A DNA stretch of 64,000 bases. Source: JAWLAT01 sp041395325 (lineage in GTDB: Bacteria > Pseudomonadota > Gammaproteobacteria > Xanthomonadales > SZUA-5). A program made the position numbers and the translations under genes. The stretch is from NCBI GenBank assembly GCA_041395325.1, contig JAWLAT010000005.1, forward strand, positions 62,001 to 126,000. Direction: 5' to 3'. Positions within the stretch are counted from its first letter, which is position 1. Every line of letters begins with the position of its first letter. This document shows positions 36,541 to 45,193 of the stretch, piece after piece. A model generated the notes under the pieces. That model made no database searches and had not been told where the DNA came from. It saw only the letters and a list, made by a program, of their open reading frames with translations.

Positions 36541-39500
36541 TCACTTCTCATACCGATAGTTCACGCCCGCCTTCAACTCGCGGCCGGACAGCGCCTCCAG
36601 TTCGAATCGGCTGGACAAGCGATAGCGCAGGATCGCGACCTGGATCTGCTCGAACAGCGATTGGCCAACGCCGAAATAGATGTCCGGCGTGATGTAGCGA
36701 CCTACCGTCAGTGCCGCACCGCCTAGATCGGCCGAACTCTCGACCCCGACCGACAGGCCACTGCCGTTGTTGCCCAGCTTGGAGGCGATCAGACTGCCCC
36801 CGACACTGCCCAGCGCAGCGGCGGCCGCGCCCAATTGCTGCGTGTCGTCGCCACTGGCGGCATTGAGCGGTCGGCCGAGCACCAGATAGGAAAAGGCCTC
36901 GGCCTGATCCATCGGCGGATCGGAGTAGACGCTCAGCTCCGGCCGCTCGGCGGCGCCACGGACGCGCACACCGGCCTCGATGGCATCCACCTCCCGAATG
37001 GCCAGCAGATCCAGCCCCGGATTGGCCAGCGGCCCGCCGCTGAACAGCAGCTTGCCGCGCTTGATCGTCAAATCCTGGCCATAGGCCTTGAACTCGCCGG
37101 TGACATTGAGCTCGCCGCGGCCGGTGGTCGGCCGCCCCGGCCGCTCACGGACGCCCAACGAGCCACTGAGTCGTCCATCCAGACCAAAACCCTTCAGGCG
37201 CACCGCGTCGCCCATCTGCACCTGGATATCGGCGCGGATCGCCATCGGCAGACCGGATTCCTGCGGCGGGTCGTCGACTACGACCACGTCGGTCGACGGC
37301 TTGACCGACGGTTCGAAGCGGGCCAGGTCGATCAACGCAGTGGGGATCAGTACGGTGCCCTTGGCGCGGATTTCCCCACCTCGGCGCTCCACCTGCAGGT
37401 CCGGCGAGGCGGTCATCCGAACAATCGGCAGATTGACTACCTGGACCCGCTCACCCTTGATCGTCAGGCTGGCATCGGCCTCCGGATCCAGCGGATAGCT
37501 GCCCGAGAGCTGGAACTGGCCTTCGCCGGACTGACCGCTGCCGGTCAGTTCGAAGACGCCGCCAGGCGTCGCGTTGACCGACAGGTCCACGGCGCTGAGC
37601 TGCAGTCCGGCTGCGGGCAGTTCCATTGCGGCCTGCTGCAGCCGCAGCTGCCCTTCGGCCGCCCATTGCGATTGCCGCTGCAGCAGCTGCAGATCCGCCA
37701 CCAGCGTGCCTTGCGGTGACACCAACTCAGGGCTGACACCTTCAAGGATCTGCAGACCGACGCCGTCACTGCGAATGGCCAGGGTCCAGGTGGGATCGGC
37801 GGCCAGCGCGTCGCCATCGACGACCACCTGCAACGCGCCCTGATCGGCCAGGTCCAGCTGCAACTCGGCGTGCTGACCCGTGGGTTCGGCATCGGCCTGG
37901 GCCTGACCATCGCCCAGACGCAACTGCAGCGCGGCTGTGCGTTCGATACGCTCGCCACCGTCCGCTGAGGGCAAGGACAACTGCAGTTGCGGGATCTGCA
38001 GTTCGCCATCCACCACCAGCCGTCGATCCAGATCCCAACGCCCCTTCACCTCGCCGCTGAGGGCGCCCTGCAGCCGGGCTGGCGTATCGATCCACAAGGG
38101 CTCCAGCCAGGCCAGCTGCAGCGCTTCGAAGCGGCCTTCCAGCGACAGCCCGCTGTCCGGGGCGTGACTGAGCTGCAGGCAGATGCGGCCCTCGCGCACG
38201 CTCAGACAGCTGTCCTCCAACCCGCCGCCGCCGTTTTCTGACCAACGCCAGCCCGTCGCCGAATCCAGTGCGACCGCCGGGTAGTCGCCATGGGCGAACT
38301 GCAGGTCGCGCAACTGTCCGCTCCAGGTCCCTTCCTCGACGCCGGCAGAGGCACCCAGCGTCAGATTCATGTCCGGGCCGCTGGCGTCGAGTTGCAGGGT
38401 CCAGCGCTCGCCGGGTTGCAGCTGCGCGCTGGCCGTGTCCAGACGCTGGCCGGCGGCCTGCAAACCCTCCAGCTGCAGGCTGAGCGGCTGGTCCGTACCA
38501 GCGGCACGCTGCAGGCTGATCTGCTCGACACTGAGCTGATCCAGGCTCAGCGAGCGCACTTTCAGCTCACCGCTGGCCTGACGCCACTGGTCCAACAAGG
38601 CCGGCAGCATCAGCTGGCCGCGGACCGAGCCCTGCAGATCGGCCAGCAGCAGCCCGGGCTGGTCGATCTGCAGCAGCAGCTGACCCGACTCGCCGGTCGG
38701 CCGCTGATAGCCAATCTCGTTGTCACCCCAGCTCAGGCGCAAGCGGCCGCTGGGCAGCTCGGCATCGACCCAGGCGAGATGTCCCTCGCCCTGCATTGGT
38801 GCATCGCGCAGTTGCCCGCTGAGTTGTTCGATCTCCAGTTCGGCGCTGAGCTGCTCCTCGGCGCGCGCCAGCTTTGCGCGACCCTGCAAGCCCAGCTCTC
38901 CTGGCAGCTCGGGCAGCAAGACGCCAGTGTCCAGGCCGGAAGTCTGCAGCGCCAGATCGGCTTGCAGCGGCTCGAACTGCACCTGGCCATCGATCTCGAT
39001 CCGGCCAAAGTTCGATTCCAGCGTGGCCACCAGCGACTGCAGCTGCTGCAGATCACCTTGCGCCTGCAGCTGCAGATCACCAATGGCGTCGGGCGTCGGC
39101 GCTTGGCCGGCGCGGGCAATGGCGGCCCGCAGACTCAATGTGTAGGCCTCCGGCCGACCGCTCAGCTGCAACTCGCCCTGATCGCTGCGCAGCGGCGATT
39201 CGGCGTCGGCCAGTACCAGATCCTGCCAGCTCAGGCGCAACTCGCCTGCCGGCGCTGACTCGTCCAGCGGCCATTGCCCTTTCGCGCTGGCCGTCAGACT
39301 CAGCGGACCGCTGGCAGACAGTTGCGCCGCGGGTACCCGCAGCATCTGGTCGTCATCCAGGCGAATCTGCACCGACTGCAGCTGCAACTGCTGTTCGCCC
39401 TGCTGCAACTCGCCACTGATCGTGCCAATGCCGCGCTCGCCCTCGCCACTGAGATCGAAGCGCAGGTCTTCCGCTTCGGCCGTCGCGGCGCGTTGCCCTT

Positions 39501-40263
39501 CGAGCCGCAACTGCCAACCCGGCGCCTGGGTCAATGCGCTCAGTTCGATGCGGCCCTGCACCTGCAGCGCACCCTGCGCATCCAGCTGCAGCTCGTAGTG
39601 ATCCAGGCCGCCATTGAGTGACAGCTCGACCGTGCGGATATCACCGGACGTCAGCTCGGCCTGCGCCTTCAGCTCACCCGACCAGCGATCGCCGCTGTCC
39701 AGATCGGCAGACAGCTGCACGCTGCCGATGGACTCGGCCTGCGCCTGCAACTGACCCACCCGAATGCGGCCGCCAACGATGCTCAGGTCCTGCGCCGACA
39801 GTTGACCCTGCAGCAGCACTGCCTCGTCAGCCGACAGCACTTCGACCTGCTGCACCTCGAGTCCGTCCAGCTGCAAGTCACCTGGAAGATCCAGGGCAGG
39901 CAGATCCAGACGCCATTCACTGGGCGGCGTGGCCGGCGGTGGCGGATCGACTGCAGGCGGCAGCACGATGCGCAACCGCTCGACCACCAGCGTCTGCACC
40001 ACCAACTCGCCGCCAAACAGCGGCATGAAGCGATGCGCCAGATGCACGCCGTCGGCCTCAACTCGCATCGCGCCGTCGCTCCAGCGCAACACGCCGAGTT
40101 CGATCGGCCCCACCAGCCGTCCCGCCTCCGCCTCGCTGCTCAGACCTGGTACCTGCCGCAGCACCAGTCGCAGCGCGGCCGTCGACAACAACACCCAAGC
40201 CAGCAGCAAGCCAATCAAGGCCAGCAAGCCCAAACCAATCCAGCGCCGACGAATCATCCGCAT
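36541..40263 (-). CDS. tamB: Translocation and assembly module protein TamB
   Basis: TamB spans the periplasm from an inner-membrane anchor to the Omp85 protein TamA and has been tied to outer-membrane protein assembly and phospholipid transport. The 1,240-residue protein has a single N-terminal helix (IGLGLLALIGLLLAWVLL), a very long beta-rich region of repeated amphipathic strands (LRLEGQRA, LQLQGLQ, DLQL...), and the C-terminal DUF490 domain with MGDAVRLKGFGLDGRLSGSL, GELNVTGEFKAYGQDLTIKRGKLLFSGGPLANPGLDL and FSYLVLGRPL, ending in a short beta strand and YEK. The start ATG 40263 has AAAGAGG eight bases upstream. It follows tamA in the same direction. Confidence 0.92.
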   Translation of the reverse strand: MRMIRRRWIGLGLLALIGLLLAWVLLSTAALRLVLRQVPGLSSEAEAGRLVGPIELGVLRWSDGAMRVEADGVHLAHRFMPLFGGELVVQTLVVERLRIVLPPAVDPPPPATPPSEWRLDLPALDLPGDLQLDGLEVQQVEVLSADEAVLLQGQLSAQDLSIVGGRIRVGQLQAQAESIGSVQLSADLDSGDRWSGELKAQAELTSGDIRTVELSLNGGLDHYELQLDAQGALQVQGRIELSALTQAPGWQLRLEGQRAATAEAEDLRFDLSGEGERGIGTISGELQQGEQQLQLQSVQIRLDDDQMLRVPAAQLSASGPLSLTASAKGQWPLDESAPAGELRLSWQDLVLADAESPLRSDQGELQLSGRPEAYTLSLRAAIARAGQAPTPDAIGDLQLQAQGDLQQLQSLVATLESNFGRIEIDGQVQFEPLQADLALQTSGLDTGVLLPELPGELGLQGRAKLARAEEQLSAELEIEQLSGQLRDAPMQGEGHLAWVDAELPSGRLRLSWGDNEIGYQRPTGESGQLLLQIDQPGLLLADLQGSVRGQLMLPALLDQWRQASGELKVRSLSLDQLSVEQISLQRAAGTDQPLSLQLEGLQAAGQRLDTASAQLQPGERWTLQLDASGPDMNLTLGASAGVEEGTWSGQLRDLQFAHGDYPAVALDSATGWRWSENGGGGLEDSCLSVREGRICLQLSHAPDSGLSLEGRFEALQLAWLEPLWIDTPARLQGALSGEVKGRWDLDRRLVVDGELQIPQLQLSLPSADGGERIERTAALQLRLGDGQAQADAEPTGQHAELQLDLADQGALQVVVDGDALAADPTWTLAIRSDGVGLQILEGVSPELVSPQGTLVADLQLLQRQSQWAAEGQLRLQQAAMELPAAGLQLSAVDLSVNATPGGVFELTGSGQSGEGQFQLSGSYPLDPEADASLTIKGERVQVVNLPIVRMTASPDLQVERRGGEIRAKGTVLIPTALIDLARFEPSVKPSTDVVVVDDPPQESGLPMAIRADIQVQMGDAVRLKGFGLDGRLSGSLGVRERPGRPTTGRGELNVTGEFKAYGQDLTIKRGKLLFSGGPLANPGLDLLAIREVDAIEAGVRVRGAAERPELSVYSDPPMDQAEAFSYLVLGRPLNAASGDDTQQLGAAAAALGSVGGSLIASKLGNNGSGLSVGVESSADLGGAALTVGRYITPDIYFGVGQSLFEQIQVAILRYRLSSRFELEALSGRELKAGVNYRYEK

Positions 40264-40340
40264 GGGTGGGCCTCTTTTTCGCGACCAACCGGATGCTGCG
40301 CGAAGTCCTCCTTGCGCCAGGGCCCAGCTGCTCGATCCAC

Positions 40341-40375
40341 CCTGACTGGGCCCTGGGCCCTGAGCCCTGTGCCCT
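40341..40375 (-). repeat. Heptad repeat array between tamA and tamB
   Basis: The 35 bases equal the reverse complement of 27820-27854 except for one position (GGGCCCT read as GTGCCCT). It ends 6 bases from the tamA stop codon, the same distance as the array after tamB, with the G-rich strand in the sense of the tamA transcript. Confidence 0.85.
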
Positions 40376-40381
40376 GCCCCA

Positions 40382-42145
40382 TCACAACTCACCCCCAATG
40401 ATCAGGTGCAGGCGCAAGGGCGTGTCGTCCTCACTGACACCCACGCCCAGATCCAGCCGCACCAGGCCGACCGGTCCACGCCACCTCACGCCGGCGCCAA
40501 CACTGACCACGGGATCGAACTGGCCGGTGTCGAAGGCGTTGCCGGCATCAACGAAGGCGGCGACCGCCCAGGGGTCGGAGATGCGTCGCTCATACTCGGC
40601 CGACACGGTGGCCAGATAGGGACCGCCGCGGACCTTGCCGGCGTCATTCTCCGGGCCCAGTTCCTGGAAGGAGAATCCGCGCAGCGAGCGATCACCGCCG
40701 GCGAAGAAACGCAGCTCTGGCGGCAACTGGTCGAAGTCGTCCACATAGGTGGCGCCCAGATCGGCCTTCAGGATCAGCTTGTGACCCCCCTTGCCTACTG
40801 GCCGCACGTAGCGCCCCTTGGCCAGCAACTGCAGGAAATCGGTGTCGCTCCCCAACGCCGAAGGTGCCCCGCGCAAGGTCAACGAAAGGCTGTGTCCGCG
40901 TGACGGATCACCGGCCGGGCGCAGCGTGCTGCGCGCCAGCTCCCAGGAGGGATACAGCAAGGTCGAACTGCCCGACTCACCGCCCACTTCAAAATCGCCA
41001 TCGAGCAGATTCATCGACAGGTTCTGCTTCCAGCCGCGCCAGTCGCCGATGTAGCTGACTGACAAACGCTTCTGCCGACTTTCCGAGCTGTCGGTGACGC
41101 GATCGCTCCAGCTGGCCTTGGCCTGCAGCAGCGGCCGCCCCGGTCGATCCAGCGGCCGGGTATAGATGATGGCCCCGTACTTGAGCTTGTCGGAGAACTC
41201 AAACTCGGCCCGACCCTGATCACCACGTTGATTGAGCCAGCGGCGCTCCATCGATCCGCGGATACCCGGCCCGCTGTCGGTGCCGAAGAACAGGCCGGCC
41301 CGGTATTCCGTCCGAGCCGTCGGTTCCAGCCGCACCTCGATCGGCACGCGGCCATCGCCCAGGTCATCCACATCCGGCGCGACATCGACGACGCTGAAAT
41401 AGCCGGTATCGACCAGCCGCCGTTGCAGGGTCAGCAACTTGTTGAGGCGATATTCCTCACCCGGCTGGTAGGGAATCAGCCGTGCCAGTCGCGCGGTATC
41501 GACCTGGCTGCCGACGAAACGCGTCTCGCCCAGTGCATAGCGTGGGCCGGGTTGGTAGACCAGCTGGATATCCGCTTCGTTGCGGGCACGCACCACCTCG
41601 ACCCTGGCCTGCTTGACCTCGGCCTCCAGATAGCCCTCGGACAGCAGCGCCTGGAATACCTTGCTCTTGCTGTCTTCGTAGGTCGGGTGGCGCAGAACCT
41701 CGCTCAGGCGCGGGCGAAAGCGTTCCACCACCCGGGCCACCCGACGGTTCTCTGCGGCCACGCCGCCGGTGTCGACGACCAGTTCCACGACGCGGGTCGG
41801 TGGGCCGGGGTCGACCTGGTAGGTGGCAACGAAGCGCTCCCCCACCTGCTGCAAATCGCCATCGACCTTGACCTGGTAGTAGCCGAAAGCCTCCAACGAA
41901 CGGGCGATCTCACCGGCTGCCTGCTCATGCAGTCGCCGCACCAGTGCCGGGCTGACCTGCTTGCGGCTGGCCAGCGCTCTCAGCTCGATCGCCTGGGTGG
42001 CCGATTGCAGCATTGCCTCGTCGAGACCAGTGACACGAACCTCGACGACCGGCGTTGGCGCTGGCGCACTGTCCTGCCTGGCCTCCAGCGGTGAGCCAGC
42101 CAGCAGCCAGGCGCTCAGCAGAACGGGAATGAGGGAACGACGCAA
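40382..42145 (-). CDS. tamA: Autotransporter assembly factor TamA (Omp85 family)
   Basis: The 587-residue protein has an N-terminal signal (LLSAWLLAGSPLEARQ), three POTRA-like domains (VVEVRVTGLDEAML, AFGYYQVKVDGDLQQV, RPRLSEVLRHPTYEDSK and RFVGSQVDTARLARLIPYQPGEEY), and an Omp85 barrel with LRFFAGGDRSLRGFSFQELGP, where RGF is the family loop-6 motif. The barrel ends LRLHLIIGGEL. The start is uncertain: TTG 42145 gives a normal signal peptide, but has no good ribosome binding site, and no ATG or GTG is available nearby in frame. It is followed by tamB. Confidence 0.9.
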   Translation of the reverse strand: MRRSLIPVLLSAWLLAGSPLEARQDSAPAPTPVVEVRVTGLDEAMLQSATQAIELRALASRKQVSPALVRRLHEQAAGEIARSLEAFGYYQVKVDGDLQQVGERFVATYQVDPGPPTRVVELVVDTGGVAAENRRVARVVERFRPRLSEVLRHPTYEDSKSKVFQALLSEGYLEAEVKQARVEVVRARNEADIQLVYQPGPRYALGETRFVGSQVDTARLARLIPYQPGEEYRLNKLLTLQRRLVDTGYFSVVDVAPDVDDLGDGRVPIEVRLEPTARTEYRAGLFFGTDSGPGIRGSMERRWLNQRGDQGRAEFEFSDKLKYGAIIYTRPLDRPGRPLLQAKASWSDRVTDSSESRQKRLSVSYIGDWRGWKQNLSMNLLDGDFEVGGESGSSTLLYPSWELARSTLRPAGDPSRGHSLSLTLRGAPSALGSDTDFLQLLAKGRYVRPVGKGGHKLILKADLGATYVDDFDQLPPELRFFAGGDRSLRGFSFQELGPENDAGKVRGGPYLATVSAEYERRISDPWAVAAFVDAGNAFDTGQFDPVVSVGAGVRWRGPVGLVRLDLGVGVSEDDTPLRLHLIIGGEL

Positions 42146-42326
42146 TCGAAGGGTCCGGCCACGAGCATTGCCCCGATGATGGCAAATGCGATGTGCCCTT
42201 GTCGTGTTGAGCCACCGCGGATCGCGGTGACTTGATCCGGGTCCACTCGTGCCAGTCCGGTTGGAACCGGGCAAGGGCGCGGCCTGACCGCTCGGTTAAG
42301 CTGATCTGACCGCCGAACCGACCCTT

Positions 42327-42354
42327 GGAAACTTGGCGGACGCCACCAGTCTAA
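42327..42354 (+). promoter_or_regulatory. SigmaE (RpoE)-like promoter of degP
   Basis: GGAAACTT at 42327-42334 and TCTAA at 42350-42354 are separated by 15 bases, close to the extracytoplasmic-stress sigmaE consensus (GGAACTT and TCtaA, spacing about 16). The region sits 13 bases before the degP start and just before its AAGGAGG site. Placement fits the known sigmaE control of degP in gammaproteobacteria; no rpoE gene of that type is in the window. Confidence 0.6.
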
Positions 42355-42366
42355 GGAGGCTCGCCA

Positions 42367-43872
42367 ATGTCCACCCTGAAGGAGCGTGACACGATGTCCA
42401 ACAATGCTCTGGTCCCGGCTGCCGTTCTCGGCCTGGTCGTCGCTGCGGCCCTGACCGCGCACATGACGCAATCCGAAGGCCAGGCCATCGCGGCCCCGGC
42501 ACCGTCCAGCAACCCGGCCGCACAGGTGCAGCCCGTTTATCAGGCCGCCGCGCTGAGCAGCAGTGGCGCCGCCCTGCCCGACTTCCGCTCGATTGCCCGC
42601 GACAACCGCGCGGCGATCGTCAGCATCAACACCGTCGGTCGACGCGAAGCCGGCGATGAGGGCGTCCCCGAGGAACTGCGAGAATTCTTCCGCCGTTTCG
42701 GTCAAAGCCCGCAAGCGCCGCGACCCTCGCAGGGCCTGGGCTCCGGTTTCATCATCGACACCGAAGGCACCATCCTGACCAACGCGCACGTCGTGCGCGG
42801 CGCCGACACCATCACGGTCACACTGGCCGACCGTCGGCAGATCAGCGCCGAGGTCGTCGGTTCCGATGACCGCACGGACGTCGCCGTGCTGAAGATCGAG
42901 GCCGACGATCTGCAGGCCGTCCGGCTGGGTGACTCGGAGCAGATGGAAGTTGGCGACTGGGTACTGGCCATCGGCTCGCCCTTCGGACTGGACTACACCG
43001 CCACCCAGGGCATCGTCAGCGCGACCGGCCGTTCGCTGCCCAACGAGGTCTACGTTCCGTTCATCCAGACCGATGCCGCGGTCAATCCGGGCAACTCCGG
43101 TGGTCCGCTGTTCAATGCCCAGGGCGAAGTGATCGGCGTGAACTCGCAGATCCTCTCGCGTACCGGCGGCTACATCGGCCTGTCCTTCGCGATTCCGATT
43201 CGCACCGCGATGCAGATCGCCCAGCAGCTCAAGAGCAAGGGTTTCGTCGAGCGCGGCTGGTTGGGCGTGCTGATTCAGCCGGTCACGCGTGAGCTGGCCG
43301 AGAACTTCGACCTCGACCGGCCGGTCGGTGCGCTGGTTGCCCAGGTCACGCCAGACAGCCCGGCCGAGGCGGCTGGCATCGAAGTCGGCGATGTGATCCT
43401 GGGCTTCGAAGGCCAGAACGTCGAGGAATCGCAGCAGTTGCCGGCGATGGTGGCCGCTACGGCACCGGGCAGCGAGGTGAAACTGCAGATCCTGCGCAAC
43501 GGCAAGCGCCGCACGCTGGACCTGACCATCGGTACGCTGCCGGAAGAGCGCAGCGCCAGCAACGGCAACCGCAGCATCCAGCGCGACACCAATGATCGCC
43601 TCGGCGTGCGCGTGGCCGATCTCAGCGATGACGAGCGTGAGGCGCTGGGCGTGTCTGAAGGTGGCGTGGTCGTCACTGACGTGGGTCGCGGCGCGGCCGG
43701 TCAGGCTGGCATTCGCTCAGGCGACGTGATCACGCAGGTCAATCGGCGCACCGTCGAGGGTGTCGAGAGCTTCAATGACCTGGTCGAGAATGTCGACGAC
43801 GATGAGTCGATCCTGCTGCTGGTGCGTCGTGGTGAAGGCGCGTTGTTCATCGTGATCGATCCGACCGAATAG
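42367..43872 (+). CDS. degP: Periplasmic serine endoprotease DegP/MucD
   Basis: The 501-residue protein has a signal-anchor N-terminus, a trypsin-like domain with catalytic His141 (TNAHVV), Asp171 (DRTDVAVL) and Ser244 (GNSGGPL), and two PDZ domains (residues about 300-390 and 410-500, each with GWLGV or LGVRV and SPAEAAGIEVGDVI-like motifs). It would degrade and hold misfolded envelope proteins. The start ATG 42367 is preceded by a strong AAGGAGG, 7 bases away. A sigmaE-like promoter lies just upstream and a terminator follows at 43896, so it is a single-gene transcript. Compare the cytosolic trypsin-like protein at 45186. Confidence 0.96.
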   Translation: MSTLKERDTMSNNALVPAAVLGLVVAAALTAHMTQSEGQAIAAPAPSSNPAAQVQPVYQAAALSSSGAALPDFRSIARDNRAAIVSINTVGRREAGDEGVPEELREFFRRFGQSPQAPRPSQGLGSGFIIDTEGTILTNAHVVRGADTITVTLADRRQISAEVVGSDDRTDVAVLKIEADDLQAVRLGDSEQMEVGDWVLAIGSPFGLDYTATQGIVSATGRSLPNEVYVPFIQTDAAVNPGNSGGPLFNAQGEVIGVNSQILSRTGGYIGLSFAIPIRTAMQIAQQLKSKGFVERGWLGVLIQPVTRELAENFDLDRPVGALVAQVTPDSPAEAAGIEVGDVILGFEGQNVEESQQLPAMVAATAPGSEVKLQILRNGKRRTLDLTIGTLPEERSASNGNRSIQRDTNDRLGVRVADLSDDEREALGVSEGGVVVTDVGRGAAGQAGIRSGDVITQVNRRTVEGVESFNDLVENVDDDESILLLVRRGEGALFIVIDPTE

Positions 43873-43895
43873 TTACGGCACGACATCGGCAAGAC

Positions 43896-43927
43896 CACGG
43901 CGGGCCCTGCGGGGCCCGTCGTGCTTT
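43896..43927 (+). terminator. Terminator after degP
   Basis: A GC-rich stem (CACGgCGGGCCC against GGGCCCGtCGTG, with bulged bases) is followed by CTTTGTG, 24 bases after the degP stop. The match is good for a rho-independent terminator though the T-run is short. Confidence 0.7.
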
Positions 43928-44023
43928 GTGCTGGCTGAACGGAATGAGGTCAGCTCGCAAGTCAGGCTTTGTACCCCTGTGCGGAAACTGCGATACTTCC
44001 GCGCTTTTTCCCCGGTTCAATCC

Positions 44024-45193
44024 ATGGCGCTGACTGCCCTTATCCTGCCGACGCCCATTCGTCGGCGGCCGACGCTGAGCAAGCGCAACTATGATCTCCG
44101 CGATCAGGCCATCGAGGCCCATGAGCGTGGCGAGTATCTGCAAGCCGTCGAATTGACGCTGGCCTTTCTGTTGCCCGAGCAGAGCAGCGTGGCACTGCAC
44201 GAGGAGGCGCTCTGTCTGTTGCAGGGCAGTGCACGAGTCCGCATCGAGTGCATCGGCGAGCGATTGCGCGTCAGAGCCTTGCTGGCAGAGCTGCCGGCTC
44301 AGGGTCGCGCCACGGCCGGCCTGCGCTACTTCCTGGGGCGCTTGAGCAGCACCGGCCAGCTGTTCCAGCCGCGCCTGCGCGGCGAGCAGATTGCGCTGGA
44401 ATTTGAAGACGATCTCGCTCTGCTGCATCCACAGAAACTGATCGAAGTGCTGCAACGGCTGCCACTGGAAGCAGACAGCCACGATGCCTGGCTGGCCGAA
44501 CAATTCCAGCTGCAGATGCCCGACCGGGCGCCGTTGACGTCGTTGAGCGAATCTGAGTGGGCACGGGCCTGGGAGGTCTGGACCACACACTGGGCCGCCA
44601 TCGACGAGTTGATGGTGGAGTCACGTCGTCGTCGCTCCCTGCGATTCCTCGATGCCCTGGGATCACTGGCGGTCAACCAGGTCCGCTATCTGTTGCCCTT
44701 GCACGGCGGGCTACGGGCTGAGTTGGCCGAACATGCCGACATCTACACCGACCAGGAAGAAGACCCGAACCGCCGCGACGCCGCGCTGGCGCGCTGCATC
44801 AAGGCGATGCGTCAGGTCGAGCCAGCGCGCTTGCAAGCCGCACTGGGCCATGCCAGCTATGCCTTCTCGCCGCTGCAGGAAGGCACCGTGTCGATGATTG
44901 CCTCGATGCTCGGCCCCCATCGATTGCAGGGCACCGGCGAGTTGCGCACCGGCGGCCGGCATCTGGAGGCGGCCCTGGAGCTCATCGCCGACTTTGTCTA
45001 CCTGCTGACCTATCAGATCTGGCCCGAGCCGCTGGAGCAGGCGTTGCGTGAGGCGCTCGACCAGGCCTCCGGAAAGCCCTGGCGCGAAGTCGCCGATCTG
45101 CTCTGGCACCAGGCCGCCCAAATCAATCGGGCACATGGACAAGCCGACGAGGACGAGCGCGCCGAGGAACTGGAGTCGCTGCCCTATGAATGA
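44024..45193 (+). CDS. Uncharacterised 389-residue protein paired with a cytosolic protease
   Basis: The protein starts MALTALILPTPIRRRPTLSKRNYDL, with no signal peptide or membrane helix, and appears mostly helical with WEVWTTHWAAIDELM, RYLLPLHGGLRAELAEHADIYTDQEEDPNRRDAAL, and LELIADFVYLLTYQIWPEPL near the C-terminus. I do not recognise the family. The start ATG 44024 lacks a strong ribosome binding site. Its last 8 bases overlap the start of the next gene, so the two are co-translated and presumably work together. The frame upstream of 44024 has no resemblance. Confidence 0.75.
   Translation: MALTALILPTPIRRRPTLSKRNYDLRDQAIEAHERGEYLQAVELTLAFLLPEQSSVALHEEALCLLQGSARVRIECIGERLRVRALLAELPAQGRATAGLRYFLGRLSSTGQLFQPRLRGEQIALEFEDDLALLHPQKLIEVLQRLPLEADSHDAWLAEQFQLQMPDRAPLTSLSESEWARAWEVWTTHWAAIDELMVESRRRRSLRFLDALGSLAVNQVRYLLPLHGGLRAELAEHADIYTDQEEDPNRRDAALARCIKAMRQVEPARLQAALGHASYAFSPLQEGTVSMIASMLGPHRLQGTGELRTGGRHLEAALELIADFVYLLTYQIWPEPLEQALREALDQASGKPWREVADLLWHQAAQINRAHGQADEDERAEELESLPYE

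Noticed and set aside
43896..43927. GGGCCC-containing stem after degP as another heptad array
   Set aside because: It lacks the 7-base period and has the form of an ordinary terminator stem.
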